DNA from: Micropterix aruncella
Taxonomy: Eukaryota > Arthropoda > Insecta > Lepidoptera > Micropterigidae
Direction: 5' to 3'
Assembly: GCA_944548615.1 (NCBI GenBank)
Contig: OX155951.1
Span: 37,568,995 to 37,632,994, forward strand
DNA length: 64,000 nucleotides
Shown here: in pieces, positions 43,664 to 53,912 of the stretch
Layout of the letters: the number at the start of each line of letters is the position of its first letter
Position numbering within the stretch: the first letter of the stretch is position 1
The notes under the pieces: model-generated
Databases searched by the model: none
The model's input: the letters and a program-made list of their open reading frames with translations, nothing else
What the model was told of the DNA's origin: nothing
Position numbers and translations under genes: made by a program

Positions 43664-44130
43664 ATCGCCGCGCACTTATTCGAAAAAGCAAAAAAAAACG
43701 GATATTATTCTTTTCTTTGATTATTCGAAAAAAATCGTAGATAAAAAGATAGATAATTAAATTATCTTTACAATGGTGCAGGTTTCATAATAATACGCCA
43801 GACAGTATTTGCGTAGTAGTCGTTTTTGTGTTCCGTTAGACCTAATTTCACAAATTAATTACACTATGTAATATAAACGAAATCTAAAATAATCAAAGCT
43901 AAGAATATTGGGAAAATGTTCTTGTCTAACATATATTTTTTTCGAATCATAAGCAGCACTCGTTTAGACGTAATTATCAGTTTAAAATCATTAATTTTCG
44001 TTAAGAAATTTCTTCATTCGGTCGCCGCGCTGGCCTACTAGGCCCGCGATAAAAGCTATGCAATAGCTTAAAAATAAGGCGGAATTTAAAAATTATGAGT
44101 GTATCTTTTATATGAGATATTCTTATGTGA
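43664..44130. other. AT-rich intergenic stretch
   Basis: No supported feature. Confidence 0.5.
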
Positions 44131-44141
44131 CAATGTCACAA

Positions 44142-44800
44142 CTAGCGTTGTCAACTACAACGGGCGAACCCGTCACCTCAGGAAGTTTTAACGATTAGTC
44201 GTTCTATCTCCCTGGAGTGAGCGCAGAAGACTTGGACAAAACAGTCCACGGTCAAGCTCCGCCACAAACCCGTAAGAGGCCAACGCCTTAACCGCGAGAT
44301 AGCCAGGAGTGTTACGCAGCGGGCTTACAGTCACGCCCTTACTTCTAATTGCGACCAGATTACTCCAGTCACTCGATTGGTTACGAGTTCGAGGTCGCTT
44401 GCGGGGTCCTTTCCTTTACGAAGCGGTAAAACGGTGTATACCGAATCTATCGTGGACCACGGCATCCTTTGTCCTACTGTTTACCCAAGATCGGGTAGCC
44501 GATGGTCGTTTCAAAAGCAGTCGCCGTAAGGTCCGCAACCACCCCCGCTTTATAGGAAACAGTACTGCTTCCAGATTCCCCCGACTGTTAGTCAGAGGGC
44601 GCAGTCGATTGGCTTACGCCGCACGGTGCGCAGACCGTCCAGGAGCGCCAGAAGGTTGATTCCTAAGGGAAACTAACCCTAAGGACAGAGTCCTACCCAG
44701 GCTCGCACTTCATGCGTGGAGGCCGTCGGATAGGTGTTGACCCGTGAGTGTGACCAACCCTGAACAGAATGGGTCTTCGTGGCCAACTCAGCAAGGGCCC
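44142..44800 (+). mobile_element. Family G element, full length, single
   Basis: Uninterrupted 659-bp copy. The flanks caatgtcacaa (44,131-44,141) and cattgtcacaa (44,801-44,811) form an 11-bp TSD with one mismatch. 5' end 'gttgtcaactacaacgggcg', 3' end 'cagcaagggccc'. It sits inside a family Q repeat: 'ttttatatgagatattc' before and 'gtgattttggcccaacaagg' after correspond to contiguous text at about 25,280-25,345. A 116-codon frame is open but is not kept in other copies. Confidence 0.85.
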
Positions 44801-44811
44801 CATTGTCACAA

Positions 44812-45040
44812 TGTGATTTTGGCCCAACAAGGCATATGTGTACCTAACTTTAAGTCTGTAAGTCCAAAATTTCGAGATTAAAATTAACTATAGCGCCCCT
44901 TGGTCGACCGTTTTTAACCATAACCTTTTAAACTCTTGCCACGACCAAATTATGCTTGCATGCCAAGTTTCAGCTCAGTCAGATTAAGCGTTTGAGCGGT
45001 ATCGTGAAGGAAAAAACGCAGATAGAGACAGATAGTACGT
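44812..45040 (+). repeat. Family Q dispersed repeat
   Basis: 'gtgattttggcccaacaagg', 'aaaatttcgagattaaaatt', 'gcgccccttggtcgaccg', 'atgcttgcatgcc', 'gcggtatcgtgaagga'. Interrupted at its left end by the family G insertion. Confidence 0.7.
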
Positions 45041-45139
45041 CTATAATGCTTACCCAATACTTATCCTTCTCGTCGGATGGTCTGTCGGGATGGTAATCAA
45101 ATCGGATTTGGTTGGAATAACTCATGTAAAAGCTGAACT

Positions 45140-45365
45140 AATAATATTTAAATTCCGCCACACATATTAATCAAATATTAACGCCGCGCCGCCTGAGCCT
45201 AGCGGAGATACGAACCGCGCCGCTCGAGGCGGTTATAAACCGGAACTTAAACGGGTTCATCCGCCGGCTAAGAGAAGTCGATCTTTGATTTTATTTATGA
45301 AATTAATAAACACATGAAATCAGTCCTTGGCTACTTGCCGGAAAAGTCTTGGGGTGATACAACCA
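45140..45365 (-). repeat. Composite repeat, minus-strand arm
   Basis: Reverse-complement copy of 43,265-43,480, with family P head text ('aagtcttggggtgatac') at its right end. Confidence 0.7.
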
Positions 45366-45374
45366 ATTTTTTTA

Positions 45375-45541
45375 TTATAGTTGCACACAATTATGGACAA
45401 CGATATTATATATTTCTGGCTTCAAGGCTATACAATAAACTGGCAATGGACGTACCTACGATCGACGTACTAAACCTTAGGTTTCGAAGAGTGTTTGTAT
45501 GTTGGCTACTAATAAATCTACGAAAGACTGCGAGGATTTAG
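45375..45541 (+). pseudogene. C-terminal remnant of a jockey/CR1-type ORF2
   Basis: The plus-strand frame reads 'AHNYGQRYYIFLASRLYNKL' and then 'FRRVFVCWLLINL' before the stop at 45,541. This is the tail pattern seen at 2,972 and 31,930. The codons before it belong to a different repeat, so the join is a chimera. Confidence 0.55.
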
Positions 45542-45634
45542 ACTTACTCTATTAAAGACTTACTCTACTATGTATATTATACAAACTTACGACTACAATG
45601 TATAAACATATTCGTAATAACTCTATTTCTATAT

Positions 45635-45690
45635 TAAAAAGTCACCCCAAGACTTTCCGGGCAAGCAGAAACCCCCATGAAAAATCATGA
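45635..45690 (+). repeat. Family P head fragment
   Basis: 'gtcaccccaagactttccgg' + 'gcaagcagaaa' without a long C-rich tract. Confidence 0.6.
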
Positions 45691-45751
45691 AAAGGTAAAT
45701 CATTAAAAGTGATATTTAACGAACCTAATATTAAAAAGTTTCCGCCTGCGG

Positions 45752-45782
45752 ATATCTGATATCCTGTATGGATATCAGATAT
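45752..45782. other. 13-bp perfect stem hairpin
   Basis: atatctgatatcc (45,752-45,764) and ggatatcagatat (45,770-45,782) around a 5-nt loop. Confidence 0.85.
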
Positions 45783-46034
45783 TTTATATAAAAAGAAATG
45801 AACCAGCGCAAAGTCGGAAGCAGTGACAGCAATTGAAAACGTAGGAGTATTTGTACATGACAACGTATGAATGCCTCTGACAGCCGCCGGAGAATTTCAT
45901 ACAGCGAATAATCTTTTAAGGCGGCTAGTGAAAAATTCCAATGCGAAGTTTATCTCGGTTCTACGTCGATATTACGTCCATCTAATTTAGTAATTAGTAT
46001 CAAATTTACTAAAAACTAATATGGAAACAAGTAA

Positions 46035-46425
46035 ACATATTAAAAGAATAAAAAAACACGACTGCTGTTACAGCAAAGGAACTGTTGTATTTATAATTAT
46101 TTTTATTGCGGTTTTTTATGAGATATTTGTGGTTTATGTATTTATCCATATAGATACATATATATTTCCGGAATGTACTCAATCAGACCTTCCATTTGCC
46201 ATTAAACACGATATATTTATATTAATTTATTGACATTTGGACAATTGGACAGCTACTTACTTTATATTCGGACAGTTAAGATACCCTATGACACTTGGGA
46301 TGACATAATCGTTTTAACACTACTCCATACTTGTAAATCGGTTCAAGCATTTAAAAGTTATGGTGGAATAAAGAAACATAAAACTTATATACATGAAACA
46401 GGAGCACATTACACTCATTTTTTGT
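46035..46425 (+). repeat. Family K dispersed repeat, full
   Basis: Nearly co-linear with 18,575-18,965. A 71-codon frame starts at 46,021 and is followed by an overlapping 65-codon frame, but the other copy is broken by stops in the same places. I do not claim a gene. Confidence 0.7.
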
Positions 46426-46842
46426 GAGGAAGTCGTGTAAAAATATGTAGTGTACCTACCTTATTGAAGATGGAGGCATTGAGTACGAAGAGAAAGAAAT
46501 AAATGTTGACACAATTTTCTCATTTTTTCTATTTCTAATTATCTAGAGAAATGTCTTCAAAATAGGGTAGATTTTTAAAACCGGGATTGCCATAAGTCTG
46601 GCTATTGCTAATGTACACGCACTATGGAAAATGGTAGAACAAGGGCATATCAAAACCGGTTTTTACCAAGGTCGCAATTGGCGTACTATTTTATTTTATA
46701 TAATAGTTTAGGGATCAAACTTTACAATAATGTGGCCACTTTTTACAAGCTATGTAAAAAAAGATTGTTTTAAATGCCTTAAAATTTATTATTTTTTGGA
46801 TGTGAATACCAAGTCGGTTCACTTTTTTAATTTAAAATGAAT
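46426..46842. other. AT-rich intergenic stretch
   Basis: No supported feature. Confidence 0.5.
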
Positions 46843-48310
46843 TTCTTGTTAAACTTGTAGGAATAGATATAACGTTTTATATATTTACGAAAATCTCATT
46901 TTATGGCTATTTTAAAACAACAACACCTTTATAATGTTATCGTTCAGGTTACGTCTAAATAATTTAAAAATAAAATAAGTAACGAAGTAGTTTTTTAAAG
47001 TTTATCGAGGCTTTTGACAGTTATCAACGCTTTCCCACGCTTTACATTTAATGTTGATACCTAGGCTTACCTAGGGATAGCCTAGGGGTACCTAGGCTAC
47101 CCCTAGGTACTCATAAGAAATAATTATAATATTTGGCTGCGGATATTTGGAAAATGTCAGAAAATGAAAAACCGCTCTCTGTTGTGGTTTGAAATAAATA
47201 TTTTTACTAAAAGTTAATTTCTTGTTAAACTTGTAAGCAAATATATTATAAAGTATTATATATTTATGAAAATACCATCTTAAGAACAGTTGAGAACAAC
47301 TCTACGTTTTAATGTTATTTTTCAAGTGGCGTGTAAATAATTGAACAATAAAAAAGATATAAAAAGTAAATACTTTAAGTTCATCGAGACTTTTGACAGT
47401 TACCGACATTTGCCAACGTTTTAAATTTAATGTTGATAGGTAGTCTAGGTATTTAAACCCTCAAATGAATGGCGATTAGCTCGGGTTGCCTACGGCAAAA
47501 TGTATATAAATTTATATTTACATTTACATAGCGCGGGGTTTACTATAGAGCTATAGCATTACTATAGAGCGGATTACTATAAAGCGGCGCACATTTACAT
47601 TTATATTTACATTTATATAAATTTATATACATTTTGTATACATTTTGCCAAGGCATCCCTTAAGGGACGCCTCACATTTGAGGGGTTAAAAAAACTATTA
47701 AAAAAATCTGCGAATATTTGCGAACTCCGAGGTTATTGTAATAAATATGATTTAAGTCATAAAACGGTAAACCGCTACAATTATAATATTCTATGATGGT
47801 AACAATAATCTATGAAAATATTTTTTTGTAGAAGAAATGGTAACATTATAAATTTTTACTAATTCTTTTTTCAACATATTCTTTATAATTACTAATATAT
47901 TCCTTATATTATATATTTTTTTTAAATATCTTCATGCCCATTGCTTTAATAATGTCAATCCTTTAATAATAACCATCCACTTTCAATAATCATCACCATC
48001 ACCGTCTTTTCTGTCTCTCCCTCAACACTTTAGCTATATTATTTTTCAAGTTAGCTTTAGTGTTATTTTTCAAGTGGCGTGTAAATAATTTAACAATAAG
48101 AAAGATATAAAAAAGTAAATACTTTAAGTTCATCGAGACTTTTGACAGCTACCCACATTTGCCAACGCTTTAAATTTTTATGTTGATGGGTAGTCTAGGT
48201 ATTTATTAAAAAGTGTAAAAAAATATCTACGAATATTTGCGAACTCCGAAGTTATTGGAATAAATATGATTAAAGTAATAAAACGGTAAACCGCTACTAT
48301 TATAGGTTTT
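46843..48310 (+). repeat. Local triplication of a diverged block
   Basis: Three direct copies of one block: about 46,843-47,185, 47,213-47,790 and 48,050-48,305. Shared markers are 'ttcttgttaaacttgta' (copies 1-2), 'gtgtaaataatt', 'gagacttttgacag', 'gttgata.(g)tag', 'cgaatatttgcgaactccg' and 'aaaacggtaaaccgct' (copies 2-3). Copy 2 is enlarged by a TTAA-flanked miniature element. Confidence 0.8.
47457..47685. mobile_element. piggyBac-like MITE (TTAA flanks, CCCTC termini)
   Basis: TTAA lies on both sides (47,453-47,456 and 47,686-47,689). The inverted ends are [A/C]CCCTCAAATG..., followed by 'ggcaaaatgtata' and 'aaatttatat' on both arms. Copy 3 of the surrounding triplication lacks it at the same position, which confirms insertion. 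There is no ORF. TTAA plus CCC termini is the piggyBac signature. Confidence 0.7.
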
Positions 48311-48969
48311 TTTGACACGAACACAATTAATATACAGATATTTCAGTGAGAAAAATATTACGATATAACACACTGAAATATAGTAGTAGTATACGTAGAA
48401 TACGTACGGTTATAGACGGACACACGAATCAAGTTGAAACTGGATTATAGTATTATTTACGTATTAATCGTGGTGAAAAAATGTTGATACAGAAAATCGA
48501 GTAATGAGGTTTTAACAAAATTCCATGCAATTGAACAAAATTACGATTGAACCATCGTTATTCTGTATAAAACCGTAATATAAAAATGATAATGTAAGAA
48601 TCAATCGAATATTTTTCTCAGGGTATATCACTAAAACCAGATCTGGTTTGCATGTTATAAAAAGCCTTTACACTTAAATTAAATAATAAGTTTACAGTCA
48701 ACAGATTTCCAAATAATATTGAAAGTACCTAACCAAATTAATAATATTTTAATATTAAACATTAAATACATGCAAGTATCTATGTACAAGTAAGTAAATA
48801 CCAATTAATTACAAGCAGTCGTCATACGGATACGTCTGTAATAGAAACAGTTTTCTATTATTCCGGCTGGACTACTTATGTACGTACATGTTGCTCCTTA
48901 TTTAAATGTTCTTAAAGTGATACAAAAAACCTTCTCGCAAACCGTGATTTTTTCCGGTAAGTTTAAATT
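48311..48969. other. AT-rich intergenic stretch
   Basis: No supported feature. Confidence 0.5.
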
Positions 48970-49324
48970 GGCATCCTTGAAGAGGGTGAATTAGTACAAC
49001 AAAACACGTAACTTTTGATAAAAAATGTAGAAAAAAAAACAAAAAAAACTGGTTTTCGAATATTTTTTTTTTTAATTTGAAACATTATATTTTCAGAAAA
49101 ATACAATCTAGCGGTAGGTAAAATATTGCTGATATTGTTTATTAGCGACATTTTACCTACCGCTAGATAGCGCAGCGCGCTTACCGCTTCTAAAACTTTT
49201 TTCAGTAGATATAATTCACAAAATTACAAAAAAAAATGTTTAAAAAAAACACATTGTCCTTTCCATTTTTTAAAATAAAAAGTTGCTTATTTACACGTAC
49301 TGATTTATCCTCTTCAAGGATTCC
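48970..49324. mobile_element. Family M MITE-like element, copy 3
   Basis: Inverted ends GGCATCCTTGAAGAGG / GGAATCCTTGAAGAGG and a perfect 17-bp core stem ctagcggtaggtaaaat (49,108-49,124) with its complement (49,149-49,165). About 355 bp, no coding capacity. Confidence 0.75.
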
Positions 49325-49609
49325 GGTAAATATAACAATACTGTATATCGATTAGGGAAAAAAATAAAAATTGAGGAAATTTTGAAAAATGAAGGAAATT
49401 GTGCTCGTGAATCGACGAGTTTTTTTTCGGCACAGATAGAGCCAACGTCGGCACAGATAGAGTCGGACAAATCGTCCATAAGCATTTAATAATGAGTAAA
49501 GTCTAGTCACGTTAGGTTTCCTGAATGTTAAATCTTTTACCACCCGCGTCGACTAGAAACTTGCCGGGCACATCTCAAGCACATGTGAAGAGAATGAGGA
49601 TAAGATATG

Positions 49610-49875
49610 GGGGGCGGATTGTAGCCTGTGATGAGACGTAGACTTACCAGTACCACCCAAAATCTAAACAGTGCGTAGAAAAGGTAGAGGTAGAACTCAG
49701 AAAGCATAAGATTCAACGCACCACTGCGAAATTGATTGCCTCAATCTTCTGAGAGAGTGAAGGACTTTTGATGATAGACTACTTACCGGAAAGGACTAAG
49801 AGATAGAGGACTACTTTGCAGATCTTATTGCCCAGCAGCGGGAAATTATTAAACAGAAGAGCAGGGGGAAGGACG
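49610..49875 (+). pseudogene. mariner-type transposase relic
   Basis: The plus strand shows 'IVACDET', a stop where mariners have Trp, 'TYQYHPKSKQ', 'TTAKLIASIF', a second stop again in place of Trp, then 'SEGLLMIDYLPE'. After a frameshift follow 'EDYFADLIAQQREIIKQK'. This order matches the middle of mariner (D,D34D-type) transposase, including the Asp of DETW. The N-terminal DNA-binding part and the last catalytic Asp are not seen. Two nonsense codons and a frameshift make it dead. Confidence 0.75.
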
Positions 49876-50039
49876 GCTCGGATATAAAAAAATATTACGG
49901 TATTGTAGCGATACTAACCACCCAATTTTTTTTGACCGACTTAGAGATCGGATAGTACCCGAGGCATATTTACCATCTCACACCTCTCAAAATATAGACT
50001 TCTAATACTGACGTCCCTACAGAGTTATAATTAACTACA

Positions 50040-50771
50040 CATATAGGTTTCAACTACAACAGCTGAACCCATCACCTCAGGAAATTTCGACGATAATGAT
50101 CGTTCTGTCTCCTATGCGGTGAGCGTAGAAGACTTAGAGACGAAAACAAATCTACCGTCTAGCTAATGCAGCATGTCCGTCAGAGGCCAACGCCTTACGT
50201 CGAGGCACCGGGAAAGGTATCCAGTTAGCAACCTCGCCCCTGACTACTAGTTTTGGAAGGATATCTCCGTCTGGAATTAATCCCCAGTATACCTTCAACC
50301 TTCCGACTGATTACGGCTTCGAAGTCGCTTGCACGATCTCTCACTGCTGTATATTTAGCGGTGATTCAGTTTGAATCTATCGCGGACCATTGGCATCTTT
50401 TCCTCGCCTCTAAATTCAGGCTCAGGTAGCCAATTGGTCATTTCAAGAGTGATTGACGACAGGTTAACATTCACGCCCGCTGCTTAGGAAACAGTATATT
50501 TCCATAGTCCCCCGATTCCTTCGGTAATTAATATGGCTGTCATCTCATGGCTGTCACCGCACTGTGCGCAAATCGTCCAGTAGCACCGGGAGGCAATCCC
50601 CAGGGGAAACCGGGAAACCGATACACCATCCGTGAGGCCTGAGACGCGAGAGTCCTACCCGGGGTAGTCTCCATACGATGACGCTACTGAATAGGAGCAG
50701 AATCGTGAGTTGGACCGATCCAAAAACACAATGGATCTTATGGCCCAAGCAGCACGAAACCGTTCGCTATT
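50040..50771 (+). mobile_element. Family G element, second subfamily, full length
   Basis: A 10-bp TSD ATTAACTACA (50,030-50,039 and 50,772-50,781) flanks 732 bp. The 5' end is 'ggtttcaactacaac', the 3' end 'tggcccaagcagcacgaaac'. This subfamily shares the 5' two-thirds with the 16 and 44 kb copies but has its own 3' end, also present at 18.2 and 53.9 kb. No conserved reading frame. Confidence 0.85.
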
Positions 50772-50942
50772 ATTAACTACAATATTTTCCATCTTCCAAG
50801 TTTATGTCTCCTTTTTCTTTTTATTTGTCATCTAACTAACTAACTAACTATGGCCCAAGCAGCACGAAACCGTTCGCTATATTAACTACAATATTTTCCA
50901 TCTTTCAAGTTTTCTCTTCCTTTTTCTTTTTATTTGTCATCT
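50741..50942 (+). repeat. Tandem duplication of the family G 3' end plus flank
   Basis: 50,741-50,832 and 50,851-50,942 are near-identical 92-bp units ('tggcccaagcagcacgaaac' to 'tttatttgtcatct'), separated by (AACT)n. The unit includes the element 3' end, the right TSD copy and host flank, so it arose after insertion. Confidence 0.9.
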
Positions 50943-51499
50943 CCTGGGAGCAGCGATTGATGGTGTAGCAACCGACACATAGCCCCGGCGTTTGAAGAGA
51001 AGCGTTGTGCTGTCTCAGATGTCCGGGCTTTGGAACGCTAACGATGGTTTTGGTGTTCTTTGATCCACACCCGGCAGTCTACTCACCTGATAGAGGAGGA
51101 ATAGTAACCTGAAATAACAGTTTAACGCCGTAAGTAGTTCCTTAGTATTTGAATATGGGTCTTCTAATAGTTCTAACCATAAGTTAGCCAAAGCGCGAAA
51201 TGATATGTAGACCATTTTCATCTTCCTCTCGACATTTTTGCAAAGAGAATCGGTTCTCTTTCCGATGTTTGTCAAGTGAATTTTGAGGGCAATACATCCT
51301 GTCATTAGTCCTGACGCTGTTCTAATTCTGGGGTTTTCCCAGTTTGAGTGATGCTCTAGATATATTTGTGAAGGACAGCTTTATGCTGCTTTAGTTTGTC
51401 TCGTTACGGGCTCTTCTCTCCAATAGATCAGTTCTCATTCCAGACAATTTTGGCGACCAGTTTTAGTAGATTTTCTAATATGGCTATGGCTAGTTTGGG
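50943..51499. other. Intergenic stretch
   Basis: A 96-codon minus-strand frame (51,015-51,305) is unrecognised. No gene is supported. Confidence 0.4.
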
Positions 51500-51838
51500 C
51501 TCAGGTCTGGTGCCTGGTCAAGGCATTTGCTCCATCAATTGAATTACCGCTAAAGTCAGGTGGAGGCCGAGTAAGCGACCTCGAATCGGTAACCAGACTA
51601 GAGGACGGAAAAATCCGTTCGAATCTGCTAGTAAAGGTGCGAAAATGGTTCACTGGGTGCACTTCCCAGGGCATCGCTATAAGGCGTTGGACTCGTATGG
51701 GCTGTTGGCTTAGTTTGACTGTGGACTTCATTGTCCATAAAGTTTTTACATTCACTCCGTGAGAGACAGAATGGCCGGATATCTTTATGTTACAATTTCC
51801 TGGGGGCGGCGGGTTCGCCTGAAGTAATTGACCCCCAA
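51500..51838 (-). mobile_element. Family G fragment, 5' part
   Basis: On minus it starts near 51,838 'ttgggggtcaattactt' and passes the family 5' motifs ('ggcgaacccgccgcc', 'acgccttatagcgatg') as far as about 51,545. The 3' half is absent. Loss of the 3' rather than the 5' part is unlike simple reverse-transcription truncation, so later deletion is likely. Confidence 0.65.
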
Positions 51839-52039
51839 TGCTTCATCATTTCCTTGTATTAGAGGGCGAGGTTTACCATGTTTGCAGAGGTTCATCTCAC
51901 TTGCTTTCCCTTTCTAGTCATCTTACACAAGGTACCTACTTCGTTTTACTTTTCCTTTCTTCTAACCTTAGAGAATTAATATCGACGACTTTATTGTTCT
52001 TCTTTTTAGGGTGCCGCTCTAACTAGTAAAGGTTGGCAG

Positions 52040-52255
52040 TCAGCTCTTCATAATTATTTTGTCATTCGCCAGGCAAAACAATTTGGCGACACTTTCAATC
52101 CCGGTCCATTCTCGAATGTTCCGCAAACAAGATTTCCATATACGGCCTGGTCTTCTCTTCGCTGCAACTTTTCCCATCATAATGAGTTGCAGGAGTTTGT
52201 ACCTGTCGTGCCTAAGCACGTGACACAGATATGAAACTTTCCGCTGTTCGATGGT
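52040..52255 (-). pseudogene. C-terminal remnant of an RTE/BovB-like endonuclease-reverse transcriptase
   Basis: The minus frame reads 'RKVSYLCHVLRHDRYKLLQL', then 'GKVAAKRRPGR', then 'LRNIREWTGIESVAKLF', and stops at about 52,040. This matches the 'RR.L.YFGH..R...Y.LL.LI..GK..GKR..GR....WL.NLR.WTG' tail of RTE/BovB-type polyproteins. It is only about 70 codons and isolated, and differs from the intact RTE-type element at 5-8 kb. Confidence 0.7.
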
Positions 52256-53229
52256 AATTATAATCTTTATTATAGTCTATTACTTAATATGGTCTATTAA
52301 TATTACCTATTACAGTTTATTATTATAGTCTTTATTTTAGTCTGTTACTTTATTATAGTCGTGTCTACCTTATTATAGTCTAGAACAACATACAATGAAG
52401 CGTCATATTTTAGTTTGATATATTTTCTAAATTTGTTTGGATCCAATATGGCTTATTCCTGAATGAATTAAATCCCCTTTATGACGCGCAGTATACGGTT
52501 GAGCGAGAAAGCATTCACTGAAATGAAAACAAAGCGCGCCACAATTAATTTATTGTTTGGTTGCATCGTGCTTTCAGGGAAATAGCCATTGTACAGGTCA
52601 CGTAGCGCGCCGCGCCGTCCCCCGAAATACTACGACTTTATTTCGGGGTTAATATATTATCACAGTTATTTAAATTTTAACCACTGCCGGATTGTATGAG
52701 GTTATATATTATCTAAACTGTATCACTTAAATTTTGGCGTGTAATTCATGCCAACGTAATTCATGCAATTCATTCATAGCAGTAAATAACACATTTGGAG
52801 ATGAACATCGTTAATGAGCAGATTTAATTTCTTGCAAGTTTGAATACAACACGATTATTTAAAAAGTAGTCTTTTCGTGGTCGTTCGTCGATGATGTTCT
52901 ATAGGTCAAGTCCGCTCGGCGAAGAAAAGGCTTGTGGTTGTATAAAGCCGACCAGGTAGACATAGGAATCATGCTTCAACCACACTGGAAGGACGTGGTC
53001 TCGGTGACGCTACAGGGGACGGACCCTGCTCGAAGGTCGAATATTAACCGATCGGTATATATGCTTAGATCACCAGATGAGTAAATCAGCTAGGGCGCCA
53101 GACCAGCCTAGTCTTTGCTGTTGATGTCAAATTTCATCTACTGGAAGTGCTGAGTCCTGCGAGCTCTTTCGGCTTTTTCGGATGAAGTGTCTGCGTGGAG
53201 CCAAGCTACTAACCTTCACTTCAATATTA
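52256..53229. other. Intergenic stretch
   Basis: Degenerate 'attatagtctattac' repeats at 52,258-52,385. A 10-bp hairpin ccccgaaata/tatttcgggg at about 52,619-52,647. The remainder shows nothing I can name. Confidence 0.5.
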
Positions 53230-53485
53230 ACAAATACCTAGGAGTTAATATTATCAGAGACTTATCTTCGAAAAAAGTATTCATTTCTTCACCATTTCAA
53301 TGGGATTGTCGAAAAAGCAAGTAAATTTCTTGGTTTTGTCTTCAGGACAATGAAGCCAGTTCGACATCCGAAATCTCTAATATCCGTCTATACATCATTG
53401 ATTAGATCGGTTTTGGAGTATGGATCAGTGATTTGGAATCCGCAAAGACTTATTAATAACACTGTTCATCGCCTAAGTACGGCAA
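53230..53485 (+). pseudogene. Reverse transcriptase thumb fragment, jockey/CR1-like
   Basis: 'NKYLGVNIIRDL', then after a frameshift 'HFNGIVEKASKFLGFVFRTM', then 'SLISVYTSLIRSVLEYGSVI' + 'WNPQ'. These are the ordered motifs after YADD in jockey/CR1-type RTs (YLG, KA...LGF, LV.S.LEYAS.VW). The catalytic part is absent. Confidence 0.7.
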
Positions 53486-53489
53486 TATA

Positions 53490-53912
53490 CACGTAAAAGT
53501 TCAAAGCGTGGCAAAGAAAAAATCTAGCGGGCGGACCTCACGCTCTTGCTATTTCGTCGGATTTCGATTTCGTCGGATTTCTCCATCCTACAGTCTGGTC
53601 ACATATCCGAGATCGCTTCCGCGGTCTCTACCTGACCTTAGCGGTAATTTATATTGAATTTATTGCGGATCCGCGGCGCCCTTTGCATGTCAAGGTCACT
53701 CGGGATTGGGTGGCCAACGGATCGTTTCACAGGTAGCTAACATCAGATCAACAACAACCCCTCATGTTTAGGAAAAGTACGTTTTCAGAACTCCCTGGTT
53801 ATTGCCTGGAGTGCACAGCTGATTGGTTAATGCCGCACGATGCGCAAACTGCTCAGTATCATCCGAGGTGTTCCCAAGATTGGAATATCCGATCCCACCT
53901 GTCCACGACTGG
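53490..53912 (+). mobile_element. Family G copy (partial), target of another family G insertion
   Basis: Family G motifs run in plus orientation ('cgcttccgcggtctctac', 'attgaatttattgcggatcc', 'tgattggttaatgccgcac') up to the insertion point at 53,912. The 5' end is degraded. Confidence 0.65.

Noticed and set aside
44309..44659. A 116-codon frame shared by several family G copies as a possible protein
   Set aside because: Copies agree in DNA but switch frame relative to each other (for example 16,566-16,931 on minus) and carry stops at different places, so coding selection is not supported.
46021..46427. Two overlapping hydrophobic frames in the family K copy as a gene
   Set aside because: The sister copy at 18.6-19.0 kb has several stops in the same frames; it is better explained as a non-coding repeat.
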